DNA from: Candidatus Methylomirabilis sp.
GTDB lineage: Bacteria; Muiribacteriota; Ozemobacteria; Ozemobacterales; Ozemobacteraceae
Assembly: GCA_020722725.1 (NCBI GenBank)
Contig: DYKG01000024.1
Location: 1 to 51,052 of the forward strand
Length of the DNA: 51,052 bases
Reading direction: 5' to 3'
Shown here in pieces: positions 42,720 to 51,033 of this stretch. The position numbers and the translations under genes were made by a program. Position 1 is the stretch's first letter. Each line of letters opens with the position of its first letter. The notes beneath the pieces are model-generated. The model did not search any database. It was not told the origin of the DNA and saw only the letters and a program-made list of their open reading frames with translations.

Positions 42720-43964
42720 ATGCGACAAACTACAAAACTAACTGACGTTACAATTTTCACCGGTTACAGCTATATCGGTTCGTGCAGTGAATTCGTCTGG
42801 ATTCCCGGCGACAAGATCGGTGACCGGCAGATGCCTTCGCGTTTTATTTTCCGCAATCTTAAATGCGAATATGACGTTGAAGCGCTGATGATAAGAAAAG
42901 ACCTGTACCTTCGCAGCACCGACGGCAAAGAATACATCGTCAGCGATTTTCAGATTACTGATATCAACGATGCCGATAATGTCAGCGGCGTTGCCAAAAA
43001 TTTCGATCTGCTGTTCGAAAAGTTCCCCGAAATGAAGACAATAACCGTTGGTGAAAAGGTCATTGTTTCGAAAAAGACGCAGGTTGTTGCTTTTAAAGCT
43101 GTTTCTAACATGATCCATGCGGTTCGCGCCGGGCACGGCATCGACGTTCAGCAAGCCCAGGAAGTCTCGGAAAAGCTGGTTGAAGAGGTTCTTCAAGCCC
43201 CTGATGCAATTATGAACCTCATGGATATCAAATCTTTCGATGATTACACTTTTACGCACAACATCAATGTGGCCACGATCTGCCTGTTGATTGGCCAGGC
43301 TTTGAATCTTTCACGTGAAGACATGAACGATCTTGGTTCCGGCGGCCTTTTGCACGACGTTGGCAAGCTAAAAATTCCATTGAGCATTTTAAATAAAGAT
43401 GGGAAACTTACCGACCAGGAATTCGCCGAAATGAAGTCGCACCCGGCCTATGGCTATGAAATTCTCGCTAAATCCAGGGGAATTTCAGAACGTGCTCGAA
43501 TGATTGCTCTTCAACACCATGAAAAATTTCAGGGCGGCGGGTACCCCAAGCGCCTGAAAGGCCAGGAAATCAGCCTTTTTGCAAGAATCTGCGCGGTTGC
43601 CGATGTGTATGATGCCTTAACCACCGACCGGCCATACCGGGTTGCCATGTCACCATATGAAGCCATGAAAATCCTCAATGCCGGCATAGATAGCCATTTT
43701 GACCCCAAAGTGCTGACCGCCTTTATCCGTAAATTCTCTCTTTATCCGGCAGGTAGCCTGGTATCGCTGAACGATGGCTCTTATGCCCTGGTTTTGAAAA
43801 ACAACCCCTCTTCAGTTATCCGCCCGGTTATCAAAATCGTCATGGATTCATCGGGGCGCCGGATTAAAGAGCGCGTCGAAATCAACCTGCTCGAATACAA
43901 GGATCTCTTTATTAAGGGACCCGCTGATCCTGCGGCATTGAACATTACCGCCAATTCAAGGTAA
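42720..43964 (+). CDS. HD-GYP domain phosphodiesterase
   Basis: A 414-residue cytoplasmic protein. Residues about 1-150 form an N-terminal domain without a clear family; residues about 170-370 are a complete HD-GYP domain with LLHDVGK (His212, Asp213) and HHEKFQGGGYP (266-276), then DVYDALTTDRPYR. HD-GYP enzymes hydrolyse cyclic-di-GMP, and all metal and GYP-loop residues are kept, so activity is likely. No receiver domain is present. The ATG at 42720 directly follows the terminator T-tract and has no ribosome site; an internal ATG at 42831 is an alternative. The next small gene overlaps or abuts its stop. Confidence 0.92.
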   Translation: MRQTTKLTDVTIFTGYSYIGSCSEFVWIPGDKIGDRQMPSRFIFRNLKCEYDVEALMIRKDLYLRSTDGKEYIVSDFQITDINDADNVSGVAKNFDLLFEKFPEMKTITVGEKVIVSKKTQVVAFKAVSNMIHAVRAGHGIDVQQAQEVSEKLVEEVLQAPDAIMNLMDIKSFDDYTFTHNINVATICLLIGQALNLSREDMNDLGSGGLLHDVGKLKIPLSILNKDGKLTDQEFAEMKSHPAYGYEILAKSRGISERARMIALQHHEKFQGGGYPKRLKGQEISLFARICAVADVYDALTTDRPYRVAMSPYEAMKILNAGIDSHFDPKVLTAFIRKFSLYPAGSLVSLNDGSYALVLKNNPSSVIRPVIKIVMDSSGRRIKERVEINLLEYKDLFIKGPADPAALNITANSR

Positions 43965-43975
43965 TGGAGCGGGTC

Positions 43976-44443
43976 ATGCAGAAAAACAGCCTGAAAAGTT
44001 TTTTTCTTATTCTGTTAATTAGCCTTGTTTCAGCAATAGCCTCTGCTTCTCCCGACATCGTCGCTTCGTTTTCCGATATTGAAGAACTTATTCAGACTTC
44101 TCCATCGGGAAAAGGCAAGCTGGTGCTTACCATTGAAAGCTTTGCCGGAAAAGATGTTAAGCGGGTTTCGCAGCTGGCCGACCGGGTCGAAATCTGGCTT
44201 GGTGCCCGAAGAATCGCCTCGATGAATGCGACCGACGAAAATGTGGTAACTGAAAAGCGTCGCCGGCTTTTTCCCTTCGATGCAATTGAATTGCCGGTGG
44301 GATATTATTTTATAACTGTCAGACTGTATCGCCAGGGCTCATTTTTTGCCCGCGACAAGTGGGATGGCGAAACTTTTCAGGTCGGAATTCATTCGGGAAA
44401 AATCACCCGACTGCAGAAATCAATTCCGATATTTGTCTGGTAA
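43976..44443 (+). CDS. Small secreted protein, unknown
   Basis: A 155-residue exported protein with a signal peptide (about residues 1-24, ending IASASA-like before Pro). The mature part is beta-rich (KLVLTIESFAGKDVKRV, YYFITVRLYRQGSFFARDKW) and has no motif I recognise. The start at 43976 is chosen because GGAG (43966-43969) is 6 nt upstream; an in-frame ATG at 43964 overlaps the HD-GYP stop but would need a ribosome site within the coding end. It is coupled to the HD-GYP gene and followed 4 nt later by the sigma factor. Possibly an envelope component under the same control. Confidence 0.68.
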   Translation: MQKNSLKSFFLILLISLVSAIASASPDIVASFSDIEELIQTSPSGKGKLVLTIESFAGKDVKRVSQLADRVEIWLGARRIASMNATDENVVTEKRRRLFPFDAIELPVGYYFITVRLYRQGSFFARDKWDGETFQVGIHSGKITRLQKSIPIFVW

Positions 44444-44447
44444 AAAA

Positions 44448-45056
44448 ATGGGAACCATTTCATCAGCGCAGCAGTCTATATCAATTGACCGCCAGACAGA
44501 ACTGGTAAATTGCTGCAGGCTTGGCGACAAAAAAGCTTTCGCCGAGTTGGTGGCTCAGTTCGAGAAGGGTGTTTACCGTTTGTGCTACCGATTCTTCAAC
44601 GATGAGAACGATGCCATGGATGCAACACAGGAAGTATTTATCAGGATTTATCGAGCTTTGCCGGGTTTTGAGGGGCGCTCTTCGCTGAAAACCTGGATTT
44701 ATCGTATTGCGTCAAACACATGCATCACCATCGCCGGGAAGCGCCGGCGCGAGAAGGATGGGTTGCTGCAGACGATCATCAACTGGTGGTCAGACCGCAA
44801 CGTTGAGACTCCTGAAGAGGAGTTGATCGACAACGAAACCAGGCAACTCAATCAGAAGATGGTTGCCGAGAAGCTTGAAAAATTGCCTGAAACCTATCGC
44901 ATGCCGGTAATTCTTAAAGATATCGAGGGCCTGTCTCTTGAAAAAATCAGTGAGATTCTTGAAGTTCCGGTTGGCACCGTAAAATCCCGAATCAATCGCG
45001 GTAGAAGAATGCTGCAGGAGTCTCTGCGGCTGTATTATCAGAGGAGCTCAGAATGA
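44448..45056 (+). CDS. RNA polymerase ECF-type sigma factor (RpoE-like)
   Basis: A 202-residue ECF sigma factor. Region 2: FAELVAQFEKGVYRLCYRF with DAMDATQEVFIRIYRALPGF and LKTWIYRIASNTCI; region 4: LEKISEILEVPVGTVKSRINRGRRML. Together with the following anti-sigma and HtrA genes it forms an arrangement like rpoE-rseA-degP or algU-mucA-mucD, which controls envelope stress. The longer frame from 44346 overlaps the previous gene and has an unrelated N-terminus, so the ATG at 44448, 4 nt after that gene, is preferred. It overlaps the anti-sigma gene by 4 nt (ATGA). Confidence 0.93.
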   Translation: MGTISSAQQSISIDRQTELVNCCRLGDKKAFAELVAQFEKGVYRLCYRFFNDENDAMDATQEVFIRIYRALPGFEGRSSLKTWIYRIASNTCITIAGKRRREKDGLLQTIINWWSDRNVETPEEELIDNETRQLNQKMVAEKLEKLPETYRMPVILKDIEGLSLEKISEILEVPVGTVKSRINRGRRMLQESLRLYYQRSSE

Positions 45057-45616
45057 AAACCTGTACCCGTTATCTTGATTATCTTGAGCAGAAAGGCTTC
45101 GAAACCGACAGCCCTGAATGGCAGGATATCGTGGCGCACAGCAGCAGATGTCCTGACTGTTCTTCAGACATGAAGCTCAGAGGAGCGATGTTTGAAGCTC
45201 TTAAGCAGATGGGCGAACCCAAATACCCGGTCGATCTGCATATGCGAATTATGCAGGAGGTTGAATCTGCGCCAACGGCACCGGGCGAAACCGAATCATG
45301 GTTTGACCGTGTTTTCGACTTTGCGCTGCGGCCCCTGGAAATAGGCTTCAGTCTTGCATGCGTTCTGATGATTGCCCTTATGTTTTCTGCTGAAAATGAA
45401 CCACAGCATCTGCCAAGATCAGCCCCGCCGATTGTTGTTGCAGGTGCTGTGGCTGATGAAGCGGTTAAGCCTGTCGAAGATCTTGACCCGGTCAGCGCCG
45501 AAGAAGTCCAGCAGTTTCTGACCCGTCTCGATGGCTTTAATCGCAGAAATCCCCAGCCACAGCCGGCCGGTGAAAATTATATGCCCGAGCTGAGACTGGT
45601 AAATGACTGGAAATAA
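45053..45616 (+). CDS. Zinc-finger anti-sigma factor, membrane-anchored
   Basis: A 187-residue protein with the ZAS motif H29-x3-C33-x2-C36 (HSSRCPDC) and an extra Cys4, the same positions as in the anti-sigma protein at 38320. One transmembrane helix (about 94-112) is followed by a short periplasmic part of about 75 residues. It should bind and silence the upstream sigma factor at the membrane. It overlaps that gene by 4 nt and is followed 4 nt later by the HtrA gene. The release protease is unknown; no site-2 protease lies in the window. Confidence 0.88.
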   Translation: MKTCTRYLDYLEQKGFETDSPEWQDIVAHSSRCPDCSSDMKLRGAMFEALKQMGEPKYPVDLHMRIMQEVESAPTAPGETESWFDRVFDFALRPLEIGFSLACVLMIALMFSAENEPQHLPRSAPPIVVAGAVADEAVKPVEDLDPVSAEEVQQFLTRLDGFNRRNPQPQPAGENYMPELRLVNDWK

Positions 45617-45620
45617 TGCC

Positions 45621-46979
45621 ATGAAAAAAACAATACTGCTTGCTTTTCTTGCACTATGTACAATCTTGCCTCTTAAAGCAGCTCCAGCCGAGCTCTTTGG
45701 CACGAGTCTAATTGCTGATATTGCAGAAAAGGTCAGCCCTGCTGTGGTTGCCATCGAATCGGTTCATTATGTCAGGGCCCGCCGTCGTTTTGGCTCAGGC
45801 GATCCATTTTTTGACCAGTTTTTCGGCCATTTGTTCGATGACGAATTCATGGGACACAACAATGTAATCCCGCAGCGTGGCAATGGTTCCGGGGTTCTGA
45901 TCAGCCCGCAGGGTCACCTGCTGACCAACGAGCATGTTATTGCCGGTGCCGACGAAATTCTGGTCAAATTTAATGATGGTTCGAAACTCAAGGCTGAAAT
46001 CGTCGGAAAAGACGAGCGAACTGACCTTGCGGTGCTTAAAGTCAATTCTGGCAAGGCATTGCCCCATGCTCCAATCGGCGATTCGACCGCCATTCGGGTC
46101 GGTGAATGGGTGGTAGCTATCGGAAATCCGTTTGGTCTTGGCATGACGGTTACTGCCGGGGTTATTTCTGCGATAAACCGTGACCTTTCGGTCGATGCGC
46201 AGCGGTCTTATCGTGATCTGATTCAAACCGACGCTTCAATCAACCCGGGAAATTCTGGCGGTGCCCTGATAAACAGCCGTGGAGAGCTTATCGGCATCAA
46301 CACCGCGATTATTCCTTACGGCCAGGGAATTGGTTTTGCGATACCGGTGAATCTGGCTAAGCGCATTATTGGCGATCTGATGGCCTATGGCAAAGTCAAA
46401 AAGGCTTTTTTGGGAGTGACTGTACAAAAGCTTACTTCGGAACTTGCCAACTATTTCGAAGTGCCCGAAAAGGGTGTGCTGGTAACTGATGTGGCAAGGG
46501 CAAGCCCGGCGGAAAAGGCTGGAATTGCCCCCGGCGATGTAATTATCGGTATTGATGCCTTGACTGTTGCTACTCTTGAAGATTTTCAACAGGCACTTGA
46601 AGACCATCGGGTCGGTGAAACGGCCAGCGTTAAAATTTTCAGAAAAGGCCGTGAAGGCGTCTGCAATGTGGTGTTTAACGAAAATCCGGCCGCTGCTAAT
46701 GTGCTTGGAGCGGCGGCTAAGACTATAAATCCAGACCTGGAGCGCAAATACTATCTTTACGTAGACGAAGGATGTGTAATCGTTTCTGTTTCTCCCGGTT
46801 CTCCGGCTGATAATGCTGGTCTCAGGCCAGGTGACGTGATTCAGCAGATCAATCGCGAGGTGATTTTGTCAGAAGATGATTTCAACAGGACAATTCAGGC
46901 AGTTGCGGGCCAAAATAAGGTTATTCTGCGCGTTGTTCGCGGACAAACGGTAAACCTGCTGCTGGTCAAGCTTAAATAA
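45621..46979 (+). CDS. Periplasmic serine protease of the DegP/HtrA family
   Basis: A 452-residue exported chymotrypsin-like protease-chaperone. A signal peptide (about residues 1-20) is followed by the protease domain with catalytic triad His105 (TNEHVI), Asp135 (ERTDLAVLKV) and Ser212 (NPGNSGGAL), then two PDZ domains (about 255-345 and 365-450), as in DegP/DegQ. It degrades or refolds damaged envelope proteins. The start at 45621 gives a normal signal peptide; an ATG at 45603 would add six residues and overlap the anti-sigma gene. Being third in the sigma/anti-sigma unit, it is probably a target of that sigma factor. Confidence 0.96.
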   Translation: MKKTILLAFLALCTILPLKAAPAELFGTSLIADIAEKVSPAVVAIESVHYVRARRRFGSGDPFFDQFFGHLFDDEFMGHNNVIPQRGNGSGVLISPQGHLLTNEHVIAGADEILVKFNDGSKLKAEIVGKDERTDLAVLKVNSGKALPHAPIGDSTAIRVGEWVVAIGNPFGLGMTVTAGVISAINRDLSVDAQRSYRDLIQTDASINPGNSGGALINSRGELIGINTAIIPYGQGIGFAIPVNLAKRIIGDLMAYGKVKKAFLGVTVQKLTSELANYFEVPEKGVLVTDVARASPAEKAGIAPGDVIIGIDALTVATLEDFQQALEDHRVGETASVKIFRKGREGVCNVVFNENPAAANVLGAAAKTINPDLERKYYLYVDEGCVIVSVSPGSPADNAGLRPGDVIQQINREVILSEDDFNRTIQAVAGQNKVILRVVRGQTVNLLLVKLK

Positions 46980-47003
46980 ATTTGCAAATTTTAAAAAAAT
47001 AGA

Positions 47004-47032
47004 TTGCATTAGCCGAAAGGCATACTTATAAT
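47004..47032 (+). promoter_or_regulatory. Sigma-70 promoter of the PtsN-like gene
   Basis: TTGCAT (47004-47009), 17-nt spacer, consensus TATAAT (47027-47032). The leader is about 28 nt and contains GGAGG near 47055. Confidence 0.82.
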
Positions 47033-47066
47033 CAACCTATAACCTCACCCAACGGAGGGCAGATAC

Positions 47067-47519
47067 ATGCAATTGGTGGATGTGCTGAAGGAAAACATGG
47101 TTTTCCTCAATTTCGAAGCAGAAAACAAAGATCAGGCCATTGAAAAATTTATAGCAGCACTTCAGGCTACCGGGACTATCAAGGAACCCGAAGTTCTTAA
47201 AGATGCCATTTTTGAACGTGAAAAACTGGGAACCACTGGTGTCGGTGGCGGAATTGCAATGCCGCATGCCCGCTCCAGCGCCATTAAAGATCTGACCGTA
47301 GCTTTTTTCAGATCTGAAAACGGTATCGATTTTAAATCAATCGACAATAAGCCGGTTCATCTGGTTTTTGTATTACTGGCACCGATTTCTTCTGGCGGCC
47401 CTTATCTGAAGCTTCTGGCGAAAATTTCACGGCTTCTGCGCAGTGATGATTTCCGCAATGCCCTTCTTGAAGCAAAAACGCCAGCCGAAATCATGGAGAT
47501 TATCCAGGAAAACGACTGA
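47067..47519 (+). CDS. PTS EIIA (fructose/PtsN-type) domain protein
   Basis: A 150-residue EIIA-Fru/Ntr protein. The phosphorylation site is in GGIAMPHARS with His67. The preceding GTTGVGGG and the length of 150 residues match PtsN (EIIA-Ntr) as well as fructose EIIA. No PTS membrane component or EI/HPr is nearby, so a regulatory phosphotransfer role is more likely than sugar uptake (inference). It has its own promoter and a GGAGG ribosome site. Its stop overlaps the start of the zinc-ribbon gene (TGATG). Confidence 0.93.
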   Translation: MQLVDVLKENMVFLNFEAENKDQAIEKFIAALQATGTIKEPEVLKDAIFEREKLGTTGVGGGIAMPHARSSAIKDLTVAFFRSENGIDFKSIDNKPVHLVFVLLAPISSGGPYLKLLAKISRLLRSDDFRNALLEAKTPAEIMEIIQEND

Positions 47520-48019
47520 TGTTACGCTGCGTAACTTCTCTTTTCAAAAATTTGAAAGCTTTGTTTGTAGTAACCCTGCTTATCACTATCGGCGCAGGGT
47601 TTTCTTATGAGACCCGGGTACTGGCTCAGCTGCAGAACGAAAAAGAAAGCCCGAAGTCAAAAAAATCTTCAGACAAAGAAAAGAAGAAAAACAAAAAAAA
47701 ACAGAAGGCTGACGAAGCGAAAAAGGGCGATGATGAGCTTTTTCTCAAAGAGGAAGAAGCCAATGCCAGATTCATGCCCGATATTTTCCGTTGCCCTGAA
47801 TGCGGCTACGAACAGGATGAACCCGGTTTTTGCCCTGATCATGACAAGATCGAACTGATTAAAGTTCTTTCCCGTGGGCGCGATCCGCTTGAGCCCACCG
47901 AACTCGATGGCAACGAAGACATTCTTGTCGATGTACCCTTGAAAAATCTCGAATTCCGCAAGGAAGCAAACCTCGAAGTTGCTTCTGAGGCTGAACCAGT
48001 CGCCCAAACCGAGAAATAG
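47519..48019 (+). CDS. Membrane-anchored zinc-ribbon protein with lysine-rich linker
   Basis: A 166-residue protein. One N-terminal hydrophobic helix (about 13-30) may be a signal anchor, followed by a lysine/glutamate-rich linker (about 40-72; KKKNKKKQK near 56-64) and a zinc-ribbon-like motif C92-x2-C95...C105-x2-H108 (RCPECGYEQDEPGFCPDHD). The C-terminus is acidic. Similar CPECG...CPxH knuckles occur in periplasmic or metal-binding proteins, but I cannot name a family. It is coupled to the PtsN-like gene (TGATG), which hints at a joint role. A terminator follows at 48066. Confidence 0.72.
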   Translation: MLRCVTSLFKNLKALFVVTLLITIGAGFSYETRVLAQLQNEKESPKSKKSSDKEKKKNKKKQKADEAKKGDDELFLKEEEANARFMPDIFRCPECGYEQDEPGFCPDHDKIELIKVLSRGRDPLEPTELDGNEDILVDVPLKNLEFRKEANLEVASEAEPVAQTEK

Positions 48020-48065
48020 GTTTTTCCGATTTTTTCGGAAAGATATAAAAAAACTAAACAGGAAA

Positions 48066-48099
48066 CTTTCTAAATGGCAACATTGGAAAGCTTTTTTTT
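48066..48099 (+). terminator. Terminator just upstream of the aconitase gene
   Basis: Imperfect stem CTTTC...ATG with CAT...GAAAG (48066-48080 with 48081-48090, GCAA loop) followed by C and eight T (48092-48099). It ends 30 nt before the aconitase start codon. Confidence 0.65.
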
Positions 48100-48129
48100 A
48101 TTAAACAAATTTTCAATCAGGAGAAGGAA

Positions 48130-50046
48130 ATGTCGTTAAACATTACCCGGAAAATTATCAAAGCCCATCTGGTCAGTGGTGAAATGACAGCCAAAAGCCC
48201 GATCAGTATCAAAATGGATCAGACCCTTACCCAGGATGCCACCGGCACCATGGCTTATCTTCAGTTTGAAGCTCTTGGTATACCCCGTGTGAGAACCGAG
48301 CTGTCGGTCAGTTATGTCGACCACAATACGCTTCAACAGGATTATAAAAACCCTGATGATCACATTTTTCTACAGACCATTGCGGCAAAATACGGCATAG
48401 TTTTCTCAAGACCCGGCAACGGCATTTGTCATCAGGTTCATCTTGAAAGATTCGGTAAACCGGGCAAAACCTTGCTGGGCTCAGACAGCCATACCCCGAC
48501 AGGTGGCGGCATTGGTATGCTGGCCATTGGTGCCGGAGGTCTCGATGTGGCAATGGCCATGGCGGGCGAAGCGTTCCGATTGAAAATGCCGATGGTGGTC
48601 AAAGTAAATCTCACCGGTAAACTGCAGCCCTGGGTTTCAGCCAAAGATGTCATTCTCGAAGTCCTGCGTCGTGAAACGGTCAAAGGCGGAGTTGGTTCGG
48701 TATATGAATATGCCGGCCCCGGTGTTGCGACTCTGACTGTGCCTGAACGAGCAACAATCACCAACATGGGCGCTGAACTTGGCGCAACTTCTTCTGTGTT
48801 CCCCAGTGATGCTGAAACCAGAAAATTTCTCAAGGCTCAGGGCCGTGAAAAAGACTGGGTTGAGCTGGTGGCCGACCCCAATGCCTCTTACGACCGGGTT
48901 ATCGACCTTGACCTTTCTCAGGTTGTACCATTGGCGGCCTGTCCTCATATGCCCGATATCGTCAAGCCAGTGTCAGAGCTTGAAAACATAATGGTTGACC
49001 AGGTAATGATTGGAAGCTGCACCAATTCAAGCTATACCGACCTGACCCGTGCAGCCCGCATCATGAAGGGCAAAACCGTTCATCCGCGTCTTTCTCTCGG
49101 AATTGCACCCGGTTCACGTCAGGTTCTGCGCATGGCAGCTGATGAAGGTGCACTGGCCGATCTGGTAGCTAGTGGAGCCCGTCTGCTGGAAAACGCCTGC
49201 GGGCCTTGTATTGGTATGGGTTTTGCGCCAAAAACAAATGCGGTTGCCCTGCGTACTTCGAACCGCAACTTTGAAAAGCGCTCAGGAACCGACAGCGCCC
49301 AGGTTTATCTGGTAAGCCCTGAAGTGGCAGCGGTTGCCGCCATCGATGGCAAATTCACCGATCCGCGCAAATGGGGCGCATATCCCGAAGTTAAAATGCC
49401 GGAAAAATTCACGGTCGATGATTCAATGTTCATATTCCCGCCCAAAAATGGCGCCGATGTTGAAATCGTCAGAGGCCCAAACATAGCAGCCCTGCCGATC
49501 AAAGAAGAAATGGGCAATCAGATTCAGGCAAAAGCCGTCATCAAAGTCGGTGACAATATTACAACCGACCATATCATGCCCGCCGGCAAATATCTGCCAT
49601 TGCGCTCTAATGTACCCGAATATGCCAAACATGTGTTTGAAGGGGTAGATAAAGATTTCTACAAACGTGCAGTAGAAATGAAACAGAGCATAATTATCGG
49701 GGGCGACAATTATGGCCAGGGCAGTTCACGCGAACACGCCGCCCTGTGCCCGATGTATCTCGGAGTTAAGGCAGTTATCTGCAAAAGCTTTGCCCGAATT
49801 CATCTCGCTAACCTGGTCAACTTCGGTTTGCTGCCCGCCACCTTTAAAAATCCTGAAGATTACAACAAAATCGAAGTGGGCGATGAATTGAAAATCAATG
49901 TGACCTCGCTCGATGGCGATCTGGTTGTCGAAAACCTGACCAAAGGCGTTAAGATTCCGGTTCAACACACGCTCAGTGATGAAGATAAGGTAATTCTCAA
50001 AGCCGGGGGCAGCCTTTCATATTCGAAAAAAATGGCTGCAGCATGA
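48130..50046 (+). CDS. Aconitate hydratase (638-residue type)
   Basis: A cytoplasmic [4Fe-4S] enzyme that interconverts citrate and isocitrate in the TCA cycle. Cluster ligands are Cys297 (GSCTNS), Cys357 and Cys360 (CGPCIGMG). The swivel domain contains the active-site loop GSSREHAA (531-538). Total length of 638 is shorter than AcnA or AcnB and fits the compact bacterial/mitochondrial-like group also found in Aquifex. LeuC-type isopropylmalate isomerase is unlikely because large and small domains are fused in one chain. AGGAG sits about 7 nt upstream. A terminator lies 30 nt before the start, so expression may depend on read-through or a promoter I could not identify. Confidence 0.95.
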   Translation: MSLNITRKIIKAHLVSGEMTAKSPISIKMDQTLTQDATGTMAYLQFEALGIPRVRTELSVSYVDHNTLQQDYKNPDDHIFLQTIAAKYGIVFSRPGNGICHQVHLERFGKPGKTLLGSDSHTPTGGGIGMLAIGAGGLDVAMAMAGEAFRLKMPMVVKVNLTGKLQPWVSAKDVILEVLRRETVKGGVGSVYEYAGPGVATLTVPERATITNMGAELGATSSVFPSDAETRKFLKAQGREKDWVELVADPNASYDRVIDLDLSQVVPLAACPHMPDIVKPVSELENIMVDQVMIGSCTNSSYTDLTRAARIMKGKTVHPRLSLGIAPGSRQVLRMAADEGALADLVASGARLLENACGPCIGMGFAPKTNAVALRTSNRNFEKRSGTDSAQVYLVSPEVAAVAAIDGKFTDPRKWGAYPEVKMPEKFTVDDSMFIFPPKNGADVEIVRGPNIAALPIKEEMGNQIQAKAVIKVGDNITTDHIMPAGKYLPLRSNVPEYAKHVFEGVDKDFYKRAVEMKQSIIIGGDNYGQGSSREHAALCPMYLGVKAVICKSFARIHLANLVNFGLLPATFKNPEDYNKIEVGDELKINVTSLDGDLVVENLTKGVKIPVQHTLSDEDKVILKAGGSLSYSKKMAAA

Positions 50047-50158
50047 ACATGGTTATTTAAACGGGTATTTAATTTTGATGTTCTTTTCTATGTCGCTTTG
50101 GCTGCTTAAACGGACTCGGTGACCGGAAAAGGCTGTTGTTGAGAAAGCCTTTGTATCG

Positions 50159-50209
50159 TCGCCCGACTGCCTGCCAGATGACTGGGAAGCAGGCGGGCGA
50201 TCTTTGTTT
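50159..50209 (+). terminator. Terminator-like hairpin before the FAH-family gene
   Basis: Stem TCGCCC/GGGCGA (50159-50164 with 50195-50200) plus inner GCCTGC/GCAGGC with a four-base bulge, followed by TCTTTGTTT. It probably ends the aconitase transcript but lies only 24 nt upstream of the next start codon. Confidence 0.6.
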
Positions 50210-50232
50210 AGCCGAAGTTGCAGGAGGTTTAA

Positions 50233-51033
50233 ATGTTTGTTTTAAAAGAAAATGGCTGGTGTTTTTTCGAAATCAGTCAGCGTAAATGGGTAGAAACAGG
50301 ACTGTCGGCATTTGAGAAATTTCTGGATCAGGCTGAAGGAAAGGCGGGCTTTGCTGATGTTGAGACGCCAACTGGCTCTCTACCTGCCTTTTCCGGCAGC
50401 AAAATTCTTTGTGTTGGGCGTAATTATCGAAAACATGCGGCTGAATTGGGCAATGATGTGCCCGACCGACCGCTGTGGTTTTCCAAACCTCCTTCTGCGA
50501 TAATCGGCGACGGTGGCACCGTTATTCTGCCATCTGGTTTCGGCCGCATAGATTATGAAGGTGAAATGGTGCTGGTTATTGGTCGCAGATGTGCAAAAGT
50601 GCCGGTTGAGCAGGCCTTGTCGTTCATTGGCGGGGTTACTGCGGGACTTGACATGACCGCCAGAGAGCTTCAGAGAACCGATGGACAATGGACAAGGGCC
50701 AAGGGGTTTGATACTTTTCTGCCTCTGTCGGGGCTGGTAGCGCCGTTTTCTGAAAAATGGCAGAGCGCGGTTCTTGAAGTTCGTCTTAATGATGAGCGGG
50801 TGCAGTATTCATCGTTGGATGCCATGGTTTTTAAATTTGCCGAACTGATTTCGGATATTTCGCATTGCATGACTCTTGAACCCGGAGATCTGATCATGAC
50901 CGGAACCCCTGAGGGAATCGGCCCGGTTAAAAGTGGAGACCGGCTGGAATTGACTATCAGCGGGCCTGTAAGACTCAGTCTGATGGTGAACTGCCGTCAG
51001 CAATTCTCGGTGAGCGATAAAAACATGTATTGA
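50233..51033 (+). CDS. Fumarylacetoacetate hydrolase (FAH) family protein
   Basis: A 266-residue FAH-fold enzyme. Signatures are CVGRNYRKHA (60-69), FSKPPSAIIG (83-92), the metal ligands of DYEGEMVLVIG (Glu109 and Glu111) with Asp140, Lys157 in RAKGFDTF, and MTGTPEGIG near the end. Members cleave or decarboxylate acylpyruvates and related keto acids (acylpyruvate hydrolase, oxaloacetate decarboxylase, HpcE). The exact substrate is unknown; proximity to aconitase is only suggestive of central metabolism. GGAGG precedes the start by 6 nt. The gene is complete; about 20 nt remain in the window after it. Confidence 0.93.
   Translation: MFVLKENGWCFFEISQRKWVETGLSAFEKFLDQAEGKAGFADVETPTGSLPAFSGSKILCVGRNYRKHAAELGNDVPDRPLWFSKPPSAIIGDGGTVILPSGFGRIDYEGEMVLVIGRRCAKVPVEQALSFIGGVTAGLDMTARELQRTDGQWTRAKGFDTFLPLSGLVAPFSEKWQSAVLEVRLNDERVQYSSLDAMVFKFAELISDISHCMTLEPGDLIMTGTPEGIGPVKSGDRLELTISGPVRLSLMVNCRQQFSVSDKNMY

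Noticed and set aside
48026-48045. Hairpin TTTCCGA/TTCGGAAA after the zinc-ribbon gene
   Set aside because: No T-tract follows on the forward strand; the hairpin at 48066 is the better terminator.
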